A DNA stretch of 64,000 nucleotides from Neorhizobium sp. NCHU2750 (GCF_003597675.1 NZ_CP030827.1:1178001-1242000); one strand, 5' to 3'. Counted from the stretch's first letter, positions 48,056-58,554 are shown. The notes: generated from the sequence alone by a model not told the origin. Translations and numbers: made by a program.

Positions 48056-50392
48056 ATGAACCTGTTGAGCCAATCGCAATTCGATAACCTGAGCGGTGAA
48101 CCCGAACATAATGCGAGTGTTTTCCAAAGAGCAATTGTCGGCTTTGATCTTCTTGGCGCTCTGCGCAGACAGATCTGGGTCGTCGCTGGATCGCTTGTCG
48201 TTGGAGGGCTTTTAGGTCTCGGCTACCTCTTCCAGGCCGTGCCGACCTATTCATCCTCGGCGAGTGTCTTGATTGACGCGAAAAACGTTGGAATGGCGGC
48301 CACCACGGCACTGGAGGGATCTCTGGCGTTCGAGGCCGGGGCGGTCGACAGTCAGTTGCAGATCATGCAGTCGGACAAGCTAGCGGCCTCGGTCGCCCAA
48401 GCGCTTGGACTGCAAAACAACTACACGTTCCTCTCGCCGCCGCCGTCTTTGCTGGGAAGCATCGTCGATGGGGGGAGAGATGCGATCGGTTCGATATCGC
48501 GCCTAGTAAGTGGAGCGCCTCCGCCAACCGATATTCACGATCTTCCGGAACCAATCAGAATTTTGATCGCCAGTACAAAGCTGCAGAATAACCTCAAAGT
48601 TGGCAGGGTGGGGCGCACCTATGTGCTGTCTCTGGAATATTCGGATCGTGATCCGAGCCTCGCTCAAGCCATCACCGGGCAATATGTCAACGCTTATCTG
48701 GAAGACCAACTCGATTCCAAGTTCGACTCCACGCGTCGCGCAACCAACTGGATGGAAGATCGCATTCGCGACTTGAAGGCGCGATCGTTGGCAGCCGATC
48801 AAGCTGTGCAACGCTACCGCGCAGACAATAATCTGGTCGAGGCATCTGGGCGCTTGGTTGATGAGCAATCCTTGACCGATGCTAACACCCAGCTTGCTGC
48901 CGCCCGCCTTTCCCTCGACAATGCCAGTGCACGCTATCAGCGTCTGAAGGAAATCGTCGATAAGCAAGACACGTCTGCAGGTCTGACGGAGACGTCAGAC
49001 AATCCGAACATCGCTCAGCTTCGCTCGAAATATCTTGAGGTCGCCAAACTCTATAGCGATATGAAATCTCGCTATGGTGATACCCACAGTGTCGTCATCC
49101 GGGCCCAGAAGGATATGGCGGAATATCAGCGACTTATATTCGAAGAGCTGAAAAATCTGCTGCCAGGCTATCAGAGCGATGTGTCGATTGCCCAAAGCCG
49201 GGTTAACAGCATTCAGCAGACGATAACCGATCTTCGCAATCGCTCTGTGTCGAACGATAGCGCGATGGTCAAGCTTCGGGCTCTTGAGCAGGAGTCCGAT
49301 ACGCTGAAAACGCTTTACTCGACATTCTTGCAGAAGTCGCAAGAGATGCAGCAGCAGCAGTCATTCCCCGTAACCGATGCCCGCATCATCAGCGAGCCGT
49401 CTTTGCCGATTTTGCCCAGCGCTCCCAACAAAATGATTGTCCTCTTTGGCTTCATCATTATGGGTGGTGCCGTTGGCACCGGCATTGGTGGGCTGCGTGA
49501 ATGGCGGGATCGCGGTATCCGTACGCCGATACAAGTGCGTGACGAACTGGGCCTCGATTTTCTGGCAAACGTGCCGGCTCTCGGCGAGATTGGCGGAAAG
49601 AAGAAAGGCAATATGGCCGCAATGAAAAGACCGGCCGAACCGTCTGGTTCGCCTATCGAAAATTTCCAGAAGATCAATAACGACATCGGTGTTCTGCGAG
49701 AGGTTGTCGATCAGCCGCTGTCGCAATTCTCCGAAGCAATCAGAGGTTTGAAGATCAAGATCGATCAGCGGCTCTTGGGTCAAAAGGGCATGGTCGTCGG
49801 CTTGGCATCCATGTTCCCCGATGAAGGCAAATCCACCATTGCCAAAAACCTCGCATCATCACTGGCGTTTCAAGGGACGAAAACCCTCCTGATCGATGGC
49901 GATCTTCGCAATCCGAGCCTCACGAGAAGCTTGATCGGATCGCCCAAGCGCGGCCTCATCGATCTCATCCATGAGAGAGCCGAGCTGACGGAAGTCATCG
50001 CTTTCGAAGAAGCAACCAATCTCGCCTTCCTCGCTGGCGCCACACGCGCCCAGCAAGGAAGCGATATTTTTAGCAATCCGAAAACCCACCTGCTTATTGC
50101 CAAGCTGCGCCAGCGTTTCGATGTCATTATTATCGACTTTCCGCCTGTCGCGGCGCTGACGGACGCCTTTGCCGCGGGTAACATGGTCGATGGCTATGTC
50201 TTCGTTGCGCAATGGGGAAGCACACCTCGCAAGAGCTTGCAGGAATTCTTCGACAATCATCCGTCCTTCTACGAAAAGACGATTGGTGTGGCTTTGAATA
50301 AAGTCGATATGAAACGCCTGGAACGCTACGGATCAGCACTCGGCGCTGCGCAATACGGAAAATACGCCGAGAGATATTTTCCCGGCGCCTGA
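48056..50392 (+). CDS. Wzc/ExoP-like chain-length regulator and tyrosine kinase
   Basis: 778 residues from the ATG at 48056; an in-frame ATG at 48008 would add 16. The N-terminal Wzz domain has a first TM helix (about 40-65), a long coiled-coil periplasmic part and a second TM near 460. The cytoplasmic kinase has Walker A MFPDEGKSTIAKNLA (near 586), LLIDGDLRNPS and Walker B VIIIDFPPV (near 688). The C terminus holds a Tyr cluster (RYGSALGAAQYGKYAERYF), the usual autophosphorylation site. It controls polymer length and works with the Wza-like lipoprotein at 27339. Confidence 0.93.
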   Translation: MNLLSQSQFDNLSGEPEHNASVFQRAIVGFDLLGALRRQIWVVAGSLVVGGLLGLGYLFQAVPTYSSSASVLIDAKNVGMAATTALEGSLAFEAGAVDSQLQIMQSDKLAASVAQALGLQNNYTFLSPPPSLLGSIVDGGRDAIGSISRLVSGAPPPTDIHDLPEPIRILIASTKLQNNLKVGRVGRTYVLSLEYSDRDPSLAQAITGQYVNAYLEDQLDSKFDSTRRATNWMEDRIRDLKARSLAADQAVQRYRADNNLVEASGRLVDEQSLTDANTQLAAARLSLDNASARYQRLKEIVDKQDTSAGLTETSDNPNIAQLRSKYLEVAKLYSDMKSRYGDTHSVVIRAQKDMAEYQRLIFEELKNLLPGYQSDVSIAQSRVNSIQQTITDLRNRSVSNDSAMVKLRALEQESDTLKTLYSTFLQKSQEMQQQQSFPVTDARIISEPSLPILPSAPNKMIVLFGFIIMGGAVGTGIGGLREWRDRGIRTPIQVRDELGLDFLANVPALGEIGGKKKGNMAAMKRPAEPSGSPIENFQKINNDIGVLREVVDQPLSQFSEAIRGLKIKIDQRLLGQKGMVVGLASMFPDEGKSTIAKNLASSLAFQGTKTLLIDGDLRNPSLTRSLIGSPKRGLIDLIHERAELTEVIAFEEATNLAFLAGATRAQQGSDIFSNPKTHLLIAKLRQRFDVIIIDFPPVAALTDAFAAGNMVDGYVFVAQWGSTPRKSLQEFFDNHPSFYEKTIGVALNKVDMKRLERYGSALGAAQYGKYAERYFPGA

Positions 50393-50479
50393 GTGGCTGA
50401 TAGGGTGGCATAAAGCGGCGAAGTCATCGGGGCTGGGAATTTGCAGTCGGGATTGTGGGCGCGATGGTGATGATTGAGA

Positions 50480-51832
50480 ATGCGCGGTAAAGTCTCTCGG
50501 CGTGTTAGCTGTGCACTTGCTGTTTTGGGCTTCGTCTGGCCGGTCGCCAACGCGAATGAAACCCATCAACTCATTCCCGTCGTTCCACTCGTCTCCCCCC
50601 AACAGACAGTTCTGACGCCTGCAACATTAGGGGTCATCGTCAATCTGAATGATCCGGATTCCGTGGCGCTCGGCGACTATTACGTCAAAGCTCGTGGCAT
50701 CCCTCGGGCCAATATCATCGGGCTCCAACTGCCTCGTGTGAACTTCGTCGCCGGACATCTGTTCAGGCGTGAATTTGCTGTTTTACAAGCGAGCCCCAGA
50801 TACAGGAGCTTTGGCGGTTTCGCGCTCGCTTTCGACAGGCCCTACAGGGTCGATGCCAATCAGTCGATCACCTCGGCCTTTACCCAAGGGCTCACAGATA
50901 TCGCCTGGAAAGGTGTCTGTAACATCACGGAAGAAAATCCCGACAGGGGACGCATGGCGGGCGAGCCTCTATTGTTGAAGCCGGCGTTTTTATTGGATGG
51001 TGGGGCAGGGCTGCATTCGAGCCTTGATCTTGTCGATCGAGGTTTGTCAGCCGACGTCAGTGAGCCCAATGCAAAAATACTCTTGGCGACAACGTCAGAT
51101 CCTGCGCGCTCCATCCCCCGAAAAGCATCGATGGAACGTGCAACAAGAGATTTGCCCGATTTCGTCGAATTGCGCGATTTTCCAGATCAACTTGTTATAA
51201 CCCCGGATCCGGTCATCGGCCTGCAGACGGGCTTGGCCGTCTGGAAAACGTTGGCCAGTTTGCGTTTTTTGCCCGGCGCTTATGTTGACCATCTGACCTC
51301 GTCTGGCGGAGCACTCAATGATAATCGGGGGCAAACGACCGCCGCTCAGATCATCGCAGCCGGCGCCACTGCATCCTTCGGCACCGTTCGCGAACCTTGC
51401 AATTTCCCACCAAAATTTCCCGACCCTGAGCGGATGGCGAAAAATTACCTCGGCGGCGACACGCTGCTCGAAGCCTATTGGAAGAGTATCGACTGGACGA
51501 CCGAAGGTCTGTTCCTAGGCGAACCGTTGGCGCGGCCATTTCCGGTATTCGATGCCATTTTGGAGGGAGGCCGCGTCAAGATCCGGATAAACCGCCAGAC
51601 CCGGCTCTCGCTCGGGGGCGGGAAGTCTTCCCAGAAGTGCAACACTCCAACCTTGGGTGCAGGACATACGGTTAGCCTTTTTTCTGTCGAGACCGGGCAT
51701 CCTGTATTCATTCGCGATCTATGCGTGTCGCAAGATGGAAAGCCAGGCGACATCGTCGATACGGTTGACGTGATAGACGCAACGGAAAAGCTTATGCTTG
51801 GCGTCCTTGTCAGAAAACCAGATACTCAGTGA
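50480..51832 (+). CDS. TIGR03790-like exported protein, exosortase-associated family
   Basis: 450 residues from the ATG at 50480; a TTG at 50474 is an alternative. A signal peptide covers about 1-26 (ending ANA). The motif LGVIVNLNDPDSVALGDYYVKARGIPRANIIG is diagnostic of the TIGR03790 family; later GYxD-like and HLTSSGGALNDN motifs also fit. That family has no assigned function but is reported to occur almost only in genomes with an exosortase. Its presence with the exosortase at 38931 supports a working sorting system. It lies 87 nt after the Wzc-like gene. Confidence 0.8.
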   Translation: MRGKVSRRVSCALAVLGFVWPVANANETHQLIPVVPLVSPQQTVLTPATLGVIVNLNDPDSVALGDYYVKARGIPRANIIGLQLPRVNFVAGHLFRREFAVLQASPRYRSFGGFALAFDRPYRVDANQSITSAFTQGLTDIAWKGVCNITEENPDRGRMAGEPLLLKPAFLLDGGAGLHSSLDLVDRGLSADVSEPNAKILLATTSDPARSIPRKASMERATRDLPDFVELRDFPDQLVITPDPVIGLQTGLAVWKTLASLRFLPGAYVDHLTSSGGALNDNRGQTTAAQIIAAGATASFGTVREPCNFPPKFPDPERMAKNYLGGDTLLEAYWKSIDWTTEGLFLGEPLARPFPVFDAILEGGRVKIRINRQTRLSLGGGKSSQKCNTPTLGAGHTVSLFSVETGHPVFIRDLCVSQDGKPGDIVDTVDVIDATEKLMLGVLVRKPDTQ

Positions 51833-52058
51833 CGTTGATTTAGAAAATAAAGGCGATCAATCGGTCGGCATCAAAATCTCCACGTTGCGCGTGGTCCTTT
51901 TGATGCCAAAGTTGTAGACCCAGGGGATGATAATCAGTGCCGCAAAATGGCCGGCCTTTGATTGGAATGCTGGCCGGATTCACGTCGAAATCCGTAGCCA
52001 CATCGATCGCACTGATGCTTCAGTGTCCAAATGCGGCCGCTGTGGGGCTCCTTTAAAC

Positions 52059-53225
52059 TTATATCGCAGACAGAAGGAGGGCCCTTAGATTGTGCGGGGT
52101 TAGGGGCACCGGGTTTGCTGGTGCACAAGGATCTGTCATGGCAAGTGCGATGACATCGTCCAAACGGTCAATGCCGATGCCGAGCGCCTCAAGACGCGTC
52201 GGAATAGAAAGCTCCATCTGCATTTGCCGGAGCCAAGCGATCACGCCTTCCCCTGAGCGAACCTGCAAATCGAGGACATAGGCGATCTCTGTTAATCGTT
52301 CTTCGGCAACCGACCGATTGAACTCGGTGACATAAGGCAATAGCACGGCGTTGAGCAGTCCGTGGGGCGCGTCATAGACTGCACCTAGGGCATGTGAGAT
52401 CGCATGGACACCGCCCAATCCTTTCTGAAGTGCCACACAGGCCATGCCCGATGCCACAAGCATGTCGGCCCGTGCCTGTGGATCTGGTCCATTTGAATAT
52501 GCCTTGGGTAAGGCGCGCTTGATCATGCGCAATGCTTGCATCGCAAGTCCATCAGCCATGGGATGGAAACTGGGCGTGATATAGGTTTCGAGCGCGTGGC
52601 AAAGCGCATCCATGCCGGTCGATGCAGTCAGCGCCGCCGGGAGGTCGTAGGTCAGTTCGGGGTCGAGAACGGCAATCTGCGGCATCATGATCGGATGGAA
52701 AATGATCAGCTTGCGGCCTTGCCCAGTGTCGGTGATGACGGATGATCGGCCAAGTTCAGACCCAGTTCCCGCTGTCGTCGGAAGAGCGATTACGGGGACC
52801 GGATCACGCGGATCGACAAGCTTCCAATTATCGCCGATATCTTCAAAATCCCAGATCGGTCGCCTTTGCCGAGCCATCAGAGCAATGGCTTTTCCAGCAT
52901 CGAGCGCACTGCCACCGCCAAAAGCGATTACCATGTCATGGCCACCGGCGCTAAACGCGTCGACACCGTCGTCTATCGACTGTCCAGTTGGGTTGGGTTG
53001 CACCCGGCTGAACAGGCCAAAACGGATGCCACTTTCTTTTAGGCCGGCCAGGGACCTATGGACGATCGGCAGTTCTGCAAGGCTTCGGTCGGTCACGAAA
53101 AGCGGATTTCTGCAATTGAGTTCACGCACCATAGCCGGCAGCTCGCGGCTTCGGCCGAAACCAAAACGGACGCTTGTTGGCCAAGACCAATTGCAGTCGG
53201 GAAGGGTGTTGGAGGAGGCGCACAT
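52059..53225 (-). CDS. iron-containing alcohol dehydrogenase
   Basis: 388 residues of family III alcohol dehydrogenases. The NAD-binding GGGSALDAGKAIAL motif (near 100) and metal-binding region (DALCHALETY, GGVHAISHALGAVYDAPHG) are intact. It oxidises an alcohol or reduces an aldehyde. It starts 12 nt after the glutamine-synthetase-like gene and is the last gene of the minus-strand operon, so the substrate is probably an amino alcohol or aldehyde released from the imported compound; this is inferred. Confidence 0.9.
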   Translation of the reverse strand: MCASSNTLPDCNWSWPTSVRFGFGRSRELPAMVRELNCRNPLFVTDRSLAELPIVHRSLAGLKESGIRFGLFSRVQPNPTGQSIDDGVDAFSAGGHDMVIAFGGGSALDAGKAIALMARQRRPIWDFEDIGDNWKLVDPRDPVPVIALPTTAGTGSELGRSSVITDTGQGRKLIIFHPIMMPQIAVLDPELTYDLPAALTASTGMDALCHALETYITPSFHPMADGLAMQALRMIKRALPKAYSNGPDPQARADMLVASGMACVALQKGLGGVHAISHALGAVYDAPHGLLNAVLLPYVTEFNRSVAEERLTEIAYVLDLQVRSGEGVIAWLRQMQMELSIPTRLEALGIGIDRLDDVIALAMTDPCAPANPVPLTPHNLRALLLSAI

Positions 53226-53237
53226 GGCTTGGATGTC

Positions 53238-54563
53238 TCACAAAACTTCGAGATATCGACGAAGTTCCCACTCGCTGACATGACGAGCAGCCTCGGCCGC
53301 CTCAATCTCGCGGGAACGTACGAAATGGTTTATGAACGTATCTCCGAAGAGAGCGCGAGCTGTTGAGCTCGAGCCTAGTCGGCTCGCTGCCGATTGTAGA
53401 TCGCGCGGAAAAGCGCGGCTGTTGTCTGGTCGTACCAAATAGGCGCTACCGATCTCGGCACGCGGTGGCGCAGCGCCGCTCTCAATCCCCCAAAGCCCCG
53501 CGGCAAGCACGAAGGCCATGGTCGTATGCGGATTGGTATCGGCCGAAGATACGCGAAACTCAATCCGCGTGCTTTCCGGATGATCGTTGATCACTCGTAC
53601 GGCGCAAGTGCGGTTTTGAACGCCCCAGCTTGCCCATGTTGGAGCCCATGCACCAGGCACCATGCGCTTATACGCGTTGACGCTGTGGGCCGGAAGCGCG
53701 AGCATCTCGGGTAGTAGGGCCAGGATACCGCCAAGAAAAGCCCGGCCGGTCGCCGAAAGGCCATCCGGATCGTCAGGATCGGCAAACACTGGTGTCCCTG
53801 CCATGTCTTTCAAAGAGATATGGAAGTGACCCGATTGCCCGGGCAGGTCCTCCGACAGTTTCGACATGAAGACTGCCGAACGGCCCTCTCGACTGAAAAA
53901 TGCCTTCGCGAAATTCTTAAACAGTGCTGCGTCATCGGCAGCCTTAACGCCAGGAGTGGCCACGAGCGGCGCCTCGAAACACCCCGGTCCTAATTCGGTA
54001 TGAAGACTGTCGAACCCCACGCCGAGTGTCTCCATCGTGGTCTTCAATTTCCTGAATAGGTCCTGGTGCACTGCTGCAGACTGAAGCGAATAGGTCCGGT
54101 TATTTTTGGCGAAGAAATTGAGCCTGCGAAAAGCGTTTTCGCGCAGCGTATCCGGCGTCTCGTCAAGCACGAAAAATTCGAATTCAAATGCAGCAAGTGC
54201 CTGAAACCCCATGCTGCCTGCTTTATCGATCTGGCGCAGCAACTGGTTGCGGGGTGATTTTTCGCCGAACTCTCCGGTGAAATCGGCAATGGCAATAGCA
54301 GCGCCTGATCCAAAGGGCCATGAGCGCACGGTATCTGGGAAGATCTGGCAGGGACGGTCTATATAGGTGTCTGACGGGTCCCAGGTCTGTTCGGCCGTGT
54401 CCCATCCATGGATGACGTCGCAGAAACTATAACCTGTTTTGAGCAGTTTCTCCGCTTTTGCCGTATCAACGAGTTTATGGCGAAACACGGCGTCGAGGTC
54501 GAAGATGCCCAGATGAACCTCTTTTATGGTGGAGGAAAACAAAGCATGTGATTTATTGGACAT
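53238..54563 (-). CDS. glutamine-synthetase-like gamma-glutamyl ligase
   Basis: 441 residues. The catalytic domain has AFEFEFFVLDE, LPGQSGHFHISLKD and the ATP/glutamate site (NAYKRMVPGAWAPTWASWGVQNR, EFRVSSADTNPH). Length and motifs fit the non-canonical GlnA group used to join glutamate to amines rather than the nitrogen-assimilation enzyme. With the amidase and alcohol dehydrogenase it suggests gamma-glutamylation of an amine during catabolism. It is 12 nt from both neighbours. Confidence 0.88.
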   Translation of the reverse strand: MSNKSHALFSSTIKEVHLGIFDLDAVFRHKLVDTAKAEKLLKTGYSFCDVIHGWDTAEQTWDPSDTYIDRPCQIFPDTVRSWPFGSGAAIAIADFTGEFGEKSPRNQLLRQIDKAGSMGFQALAAFEFEFFVLDETPDTLRENAFRRLNFFAKNNRTYSLQSAAVHQDLFRKLKTTMETLGVGFDSLHTELGPGCFEAPLVATPGVKAADDAALFKNFAKAFFSREGRSAVFMSKLSEDLPGQSGHFHISLKDMAGTPVFADPDDPDGLSATGRAFLGGILALLPEMLALPAHSVNAYKRMVPGAWAPTWASWGVQNRTCAVRVINDHPESTRIEFRVSSADTNPHTTMAFVLAAGLWGIESGAAPPRAEIGSAYLVRPDNSRAFPRDLQSAASRLGSSSTARALFGDTFINHFVRSREIEAAEAARHVSEWELRRYLEVL

Positions 54564-54575
54564 AAACGGCCACTT

Positions 54576-55652
54576 TCATTGTTGCTCAGACCGCATCGGA
54601 TTTAAACGCCGTCCATTCTGGGCGTCGAAAATATGGATAGCGTTCAAGTCGGCTATCACCCTCACTCTCTCTCCCGGCTTTACCTTGGCCCGGAAGCGCA
54701 GTAAGATCTGCGCTTCCGCACCGCCGAAATCAACGACCAGCAGCGTTTCAGAGCCAAGCGGCTCTACCAGGACCACCTGAGCGGCAATGCCACTATCGTC
54801 GGACGTCAAGCTCAAAGCTTCGGGCCGGATGCCGTAAAGCGCGTCCTCTTTTGGAGTAACACCTGGGGGGACTGGAAGTTTTGCCCCTCCATAGGTTGTG
54901 AAGCCTTCTGTCAACAGTCGGCCAGGCAGCAGGTTCATGCTGGGCGAACCAATGAAGCCCGCAACAAAACTCGTCTTCGGCTCGTCAAATAGGTCGAGCG
55001 GCGCACCCTGCTGCTCGACGACACCGCCGCGCATCACGACGATCCGGTCGGCCATGGTCATCGCTTCAATCTGATCATGCGTGACGTAGATGACCGTTGC
55101 GTTCAAGGTTCTTTGCAGCTTGCGGATCTCGGTGCGCATCTGCACTCGAAGCTGAGCATCGAGATTGGAGAGTGGTTCGTCGAAGAGGAACACTTTGGGA
55201 TTGCGCACGATGGCACGCCCCATCGCGACGCGCTGGCGTTGACCACCGGATAATTGCCTGGGCTTTCGATCCAGCAGCTCATCAAGCCCCAGGATGTCGG
55301 CCGCTCGCATAACCTCTCGCTCAATCTTCGCTAAGGGTTCGCGTCGGAGCTTCATCGAGAAGCCCATGTTTTCGCGCACGGTCATATGCGGGTAAAGCGC
55401 ATAGTTCTGGAAAACCATAGCTATATCGCGATCCCGTGGTGCAAGATCAGTGACATCCTCGCCATCGATGCGTATTTCGCCACCACTGACACGCTCAAGA
55501 CCAGCAATTGAACGTAATAACGTCGATTTGCCACAACCCGACGGCCCCACCAGTGCGACGAACTCGCCATCGGCCACATCGACGCAGACGTCTTGCAAAA
55601 CATCAGTCTGTCCAAAAGACTTACGCAGATGGTTGATCGCAACTGATGCCAT
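54576..55652 (-). CDS. CUT1-type ABC transporter ATP-binding protein (UgpC/MalK-like)
   Basis: 358 residues from the ATG at 55652, which overlaps the amidase stop by one base. Walker A GPSGCGKST, signature LSGGQRQRVAMGRA and Walker B VFLFDEPLSNLDAQLR are present, followed by a C-terminal TOBE region. It powers uptake with the two permeases and the binding protein of the operon. Carbohydrate-type ATPases of this group can serve sugars, polyols or glycerol-phosphate, so the substrate is open. Confidence 0.95.
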   Translation of the reverse strand: MASVAINHLRKSFGQTDVLQDVCVDVADGEFVALVGPSGCGKSTLLRSIAGLERVSGGEIRIDGEDVTDLAPRDRDIAMVFQNYALYPHMTVRENMGFSMKLRREPLAKIEREVMRAADILGLDELLDRKPRQLSGGQRQRVAMGRAIVRNPKVFLFDEPLSNLDAQLRVQMRTEIRKLQRTLNATVIYVTHDQIEAMTMADRIVVMRGGVVEQQGAPLDLFDEPKTSFVAGFIGSPSMNLLPGRLLTEGFTTYGGAKLPVPPGVTPKEDALYGIRPEALSLTSDDSGIAAQVVLVEPLGSETLLVVDFGGAEAQILLRFRAKVKPGERVRVIADLNAIHIFDAQNGRRLNPMRSEQQ

Positions 55653-57118
55653 CAGCGGGCTCCCTTGTGAGTGAAGCCCGTTGCATTGCAGAGGTCGGGC
55701 GTGACGAAGTCGGGAGGAACGAGACGCGGAAGCCGACGCGTGATAGCGCCAGCAACGGTCATGAGTTTTTCTTCTCCACCCCAAGGGGCAACGATCTGCA
55801 AGCCTATCGGAAGCCCGCTCTCGTCGAGGCCGCAGGGGATCGAGCATGCCGGCAGGCCACACAGGTTGAACGGGAAAGTAAATGGCGTCCAGTCCGCGCG
55901 CCAGCCACGGTCCTGCGGGCCAGGATAATCATGGAAAAGAGGGAAAGCCGCTTGCGGCATGGTCGGCAAAATCAAGACGTCATGCTGTGCAAAAAGCGCC
56001 CGAAGCCGCGCCATGAAGTCACCGCGCACTCGATGATAGGCCCTGGCGTAAGCCTGTCCGGTGATCGTGCGGCCGACACGGATCAGCTCTTTAAGACCCC
56101 ATTCCATCAAGTCTAACCGTTCAGCGGGATAGTCATCCGCCATCATGGCGGTTCCAGCCGAAAGAATGGTGATATAGGCGGCTTCCGCATCAGGTAGATC
56201 GAGCGCGGCATCCTTAATTGTCACCCCGTCGGCCGAAAGAAGCCGTGCTCCGTGTCGCACGGCGGCCGCGGTTATAGGATCGACAGGCGCGTCGGAAATG
56301 GTTGCGAGTAGGCCAACTCGCATGCCCTTGACCGGCAGGGCGAGTGCCAAGCTCAATCGGCCGCCAAACGGCTGAGCCCCAATATTCGCCGAGCCATCAA
56401 CCACGGACGGTCCTGTCCGGTCAGCCAAAGCATCCAGCATCAGCGCGGCATCGGCAAGCGAGCGTGCAAGCGGACCGGCCGCAACCAGCGGACCGGTAAT
56501 CGAGGGCAGGGGATGGGTGATCGTGCCTGCACCCGGTTTAATGCCCACTACGCCGCAAAAGGAGGCTGGAATACGCACCGATCCACCGCCGTCATTGCCC
56601 AGATGAAGGGGGCCAAGGCCGGCGGCCGCCGCCGCACCGGCGCCGCAGCTGGAACCGCCGGTGGTCATGGCACCGTTCCACGGATTGTGGGTCGCGCCAG
56701 TTAGTGGGCAGTCGCTGACACCCTTATGGCCAAACTCTGTCGTCGTCGTCTTGCCAAGCAGGACTGCGCCTTGCGATATCAGCCGTTCAACGGTGATTGC
56801 GTTTGTTTTGGCGATCGCTTTTTGGGGTTCGATCACCTTGGTTCCGCACATCGTCGGCCAGCCCTCGACATCGATCAAGTCCTTGATCGAGACCGGGACA
56901 CCGTCAAGGATGCCTTTGGGAAGGCCAACGGCCCAACGGGAGGCCGATGCTTCCGCTTCGTTCATCGTGCGAGCTTCATCCAAATAACAAAAGGCATTGA
57001 GAGCCGATGCAGTCTCATTGATGCGCGCCAGGCACGCCTTGGCCACGTCGACGGGCGAGAAGTTGCCGCTCTTGAAGCCGTCCAGCATCCGGACGGCACT
57101 CATCTGATTTAGATCCAT
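55652..57118 (-). CDS. amidase of the amidase-signature family
   Basis: 488 residues from the ATG at 57118 (AGGA 7 nt upstream). The Ser-Ser-Lys triad is visible: Lys in PVSIKDLIDVEG and the Ser pair in TTGGSSCGAGAAAAAG, then GGSVRIPASFCGVVGIKP. It hydrolyses an amide to acid and ammonia or amine. It lies between the binding-protein and ATPase genes of one operon, so the imported compound is probably an amide or becomes one. Confidence 0.93.
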   Translation of the reverse strand: MDLNQMSAVRMLDGFKSGNFSPVDVAKACLARINETASALNAFCYLDEARTMNEAEASASRWAVGLPKGILDGVPVSIKDLIDVEGWPTMCGTKVIEPQKAIAKTNAITVERLISQGAVLLGKTTTTEFGHKGVSDCPLTGATHNPWNGAMTTGGSSCGAGAAAAAGLGPLHLGNDGGGSVRIPASFCGVVGIKPGAGTITHPLPSITGPLVAAGPLARSLADAALMLDALADRTGPSVVDGSANIGAQPFGGRLSLALALPVKGMRVGLLATISDAPVDPITAAAVRHGARLLSADGVTIKDAALDLPDAEAAYITILSAGTAMMADDYPAERLDLMEWGLKELIRVGRTITGQAYARAYHRVRGDFMARLRALFAQHDVLILPTMPQAAFPLFHDYPGPQDRGWRADWTPFTFPFNLCGLPACSIPCGLDESGLPIGLQIVAPWGGEEKLMTVAGAITRRLPRLVPPDFVTPDLCNATGFTHKGAR

Positions 57119-57187
57119 GATCAATCCTGCAATTCGTGCGTTCGCCCGGCCGGCACCTCTTCATGCCGGTCGGACGATGATCGCGTG

Positions 57188-58554
57188 CTAACGGATGGCG
57201 CGGTTGGCGCGGGTTGCGGCAGAGGTGAGCGCGTCTGCCGCAGAGACGCCTCCGGTGACTATTTCATTTGTCGCCGTGGCGAAGGCATCGAAGATCATTG
57301 GTGCTTGCGGGTGGAAGAGGATCTCCTTCGAGCGTCCGACATCCGCTGTTGAAAGGCTATTAAGTGCTGCCTTGGCTGCCTGCGGGCCGAATGCCTTACC
57401 GAATGCCTCGCTTGACCATGCCGAGGCACGTGTGGTCGCAAGGCCCTTTGCCGATGCCAATAGTGCCGTCGGCTTAGACGTTGCCCAGACCATGAACAGG
57501 AAAGCTGCCTTTTTCTTCTCCGACTTGGCATTGATACACGCCTGCCAGCAGGACATGTAGGGCGTCACGGGGTGGCTGCCGTCGGAGACCAGGGACGAAT
57601 AGCTGACTTTTCCGGCGACACGGCTTTTCGCCGGATTGCCAATCGTGGTCGCAAAATTGGAACTGTCGGATGCGATCGCCGCCGCGCCCTGGGTGAAGTC
57701 GTTGAGCACTTCATACCAGTCATAGGTGCCGACACCCAACGGCCCGGCTTCGCGCAGAAGCTGGCCGTAAATGTCGAGAGCTTTGATGCCCTCGGCACTA
57801 TGAAACGCCACCTTGCCGCTATCGTCGACCATGCGACCGCCATAGGAGAACAGGAAGCCCATCGATGCCGCCGTGGCGCTGGTTGCCGCTTTGGCGCGCA
57901 TCGCAATGCCGGCCATGCTGGCTGATTTGAGCGCTTTGGCCGTGGCGAGCAGTTCCTCAAACGTCTTCGGGACGCTGGCCTTGGCGCCGCTCATCGCTTC
58001 ATCGTTGAAGAACATGATCTGCGATTCCGAAGTGATTGGGAACGCATAGCGTTCACCATCCTTCCAAAGCGGAAATCCGCGTGCGGCACCAAGCAGGTCG
58101 TCCTCGCCATACCAGGAAGGATCAATGAGATCCTTGTTCGAGTAATAGCTGTTGAGCGGCTCGAGCCATCCAGCACCAATCCCCTGACCATAGGAGAGGT
58201 ACATGAAAACGTCCGGAACGGAGCTGCCGGCGCCGAGCTTGACCGGAAGGGAGGTCAGAAATTCCGATTCCGACTGGAAGTCGGTGGTGACTTTGATACC
58301 CGTCAACTCGGTAAACATTGGGATGAGTGGAAGAATAGCGTCCGACCAGGGATGGGTCGCACCAGCAAGGGTGATCGTCGTGCCCTTTGCTTGCTGCCAA
58401 TCGACAGAGGCGCTCGAATACGCGGACAAATCGGCCCCTGCAAAGGCCCGGCGTGATGAAATGCTCGGGCTTGCGAGGATCGCCGCACCGCCCAACATGA
58501 TCTGGCTGAAGCGGCGGCGGTTCATGCTAAAAGAAGGCTTTTCTGCAAACATCA
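57188..58554 (-). CDS. extracellular solute-binding protein of a CUT1 ABC transporter
   Basis: 455 residues from the ATG at 58554 (AGAGG 8 nt upstream). The N-terminal MNRRRFSQIMLGGAAIL carries a twin-arginine pair, so export may be by the Tat route. The mature domain has the family-1 binding-protein pattern (TITLAGATHPW, PDVFMYLSYGQGIGAGW, WKDGERYAFPITSESQIMFF). It captures the substrate for the two permeases. The ligand cannot be told. Confidence 0.9.
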
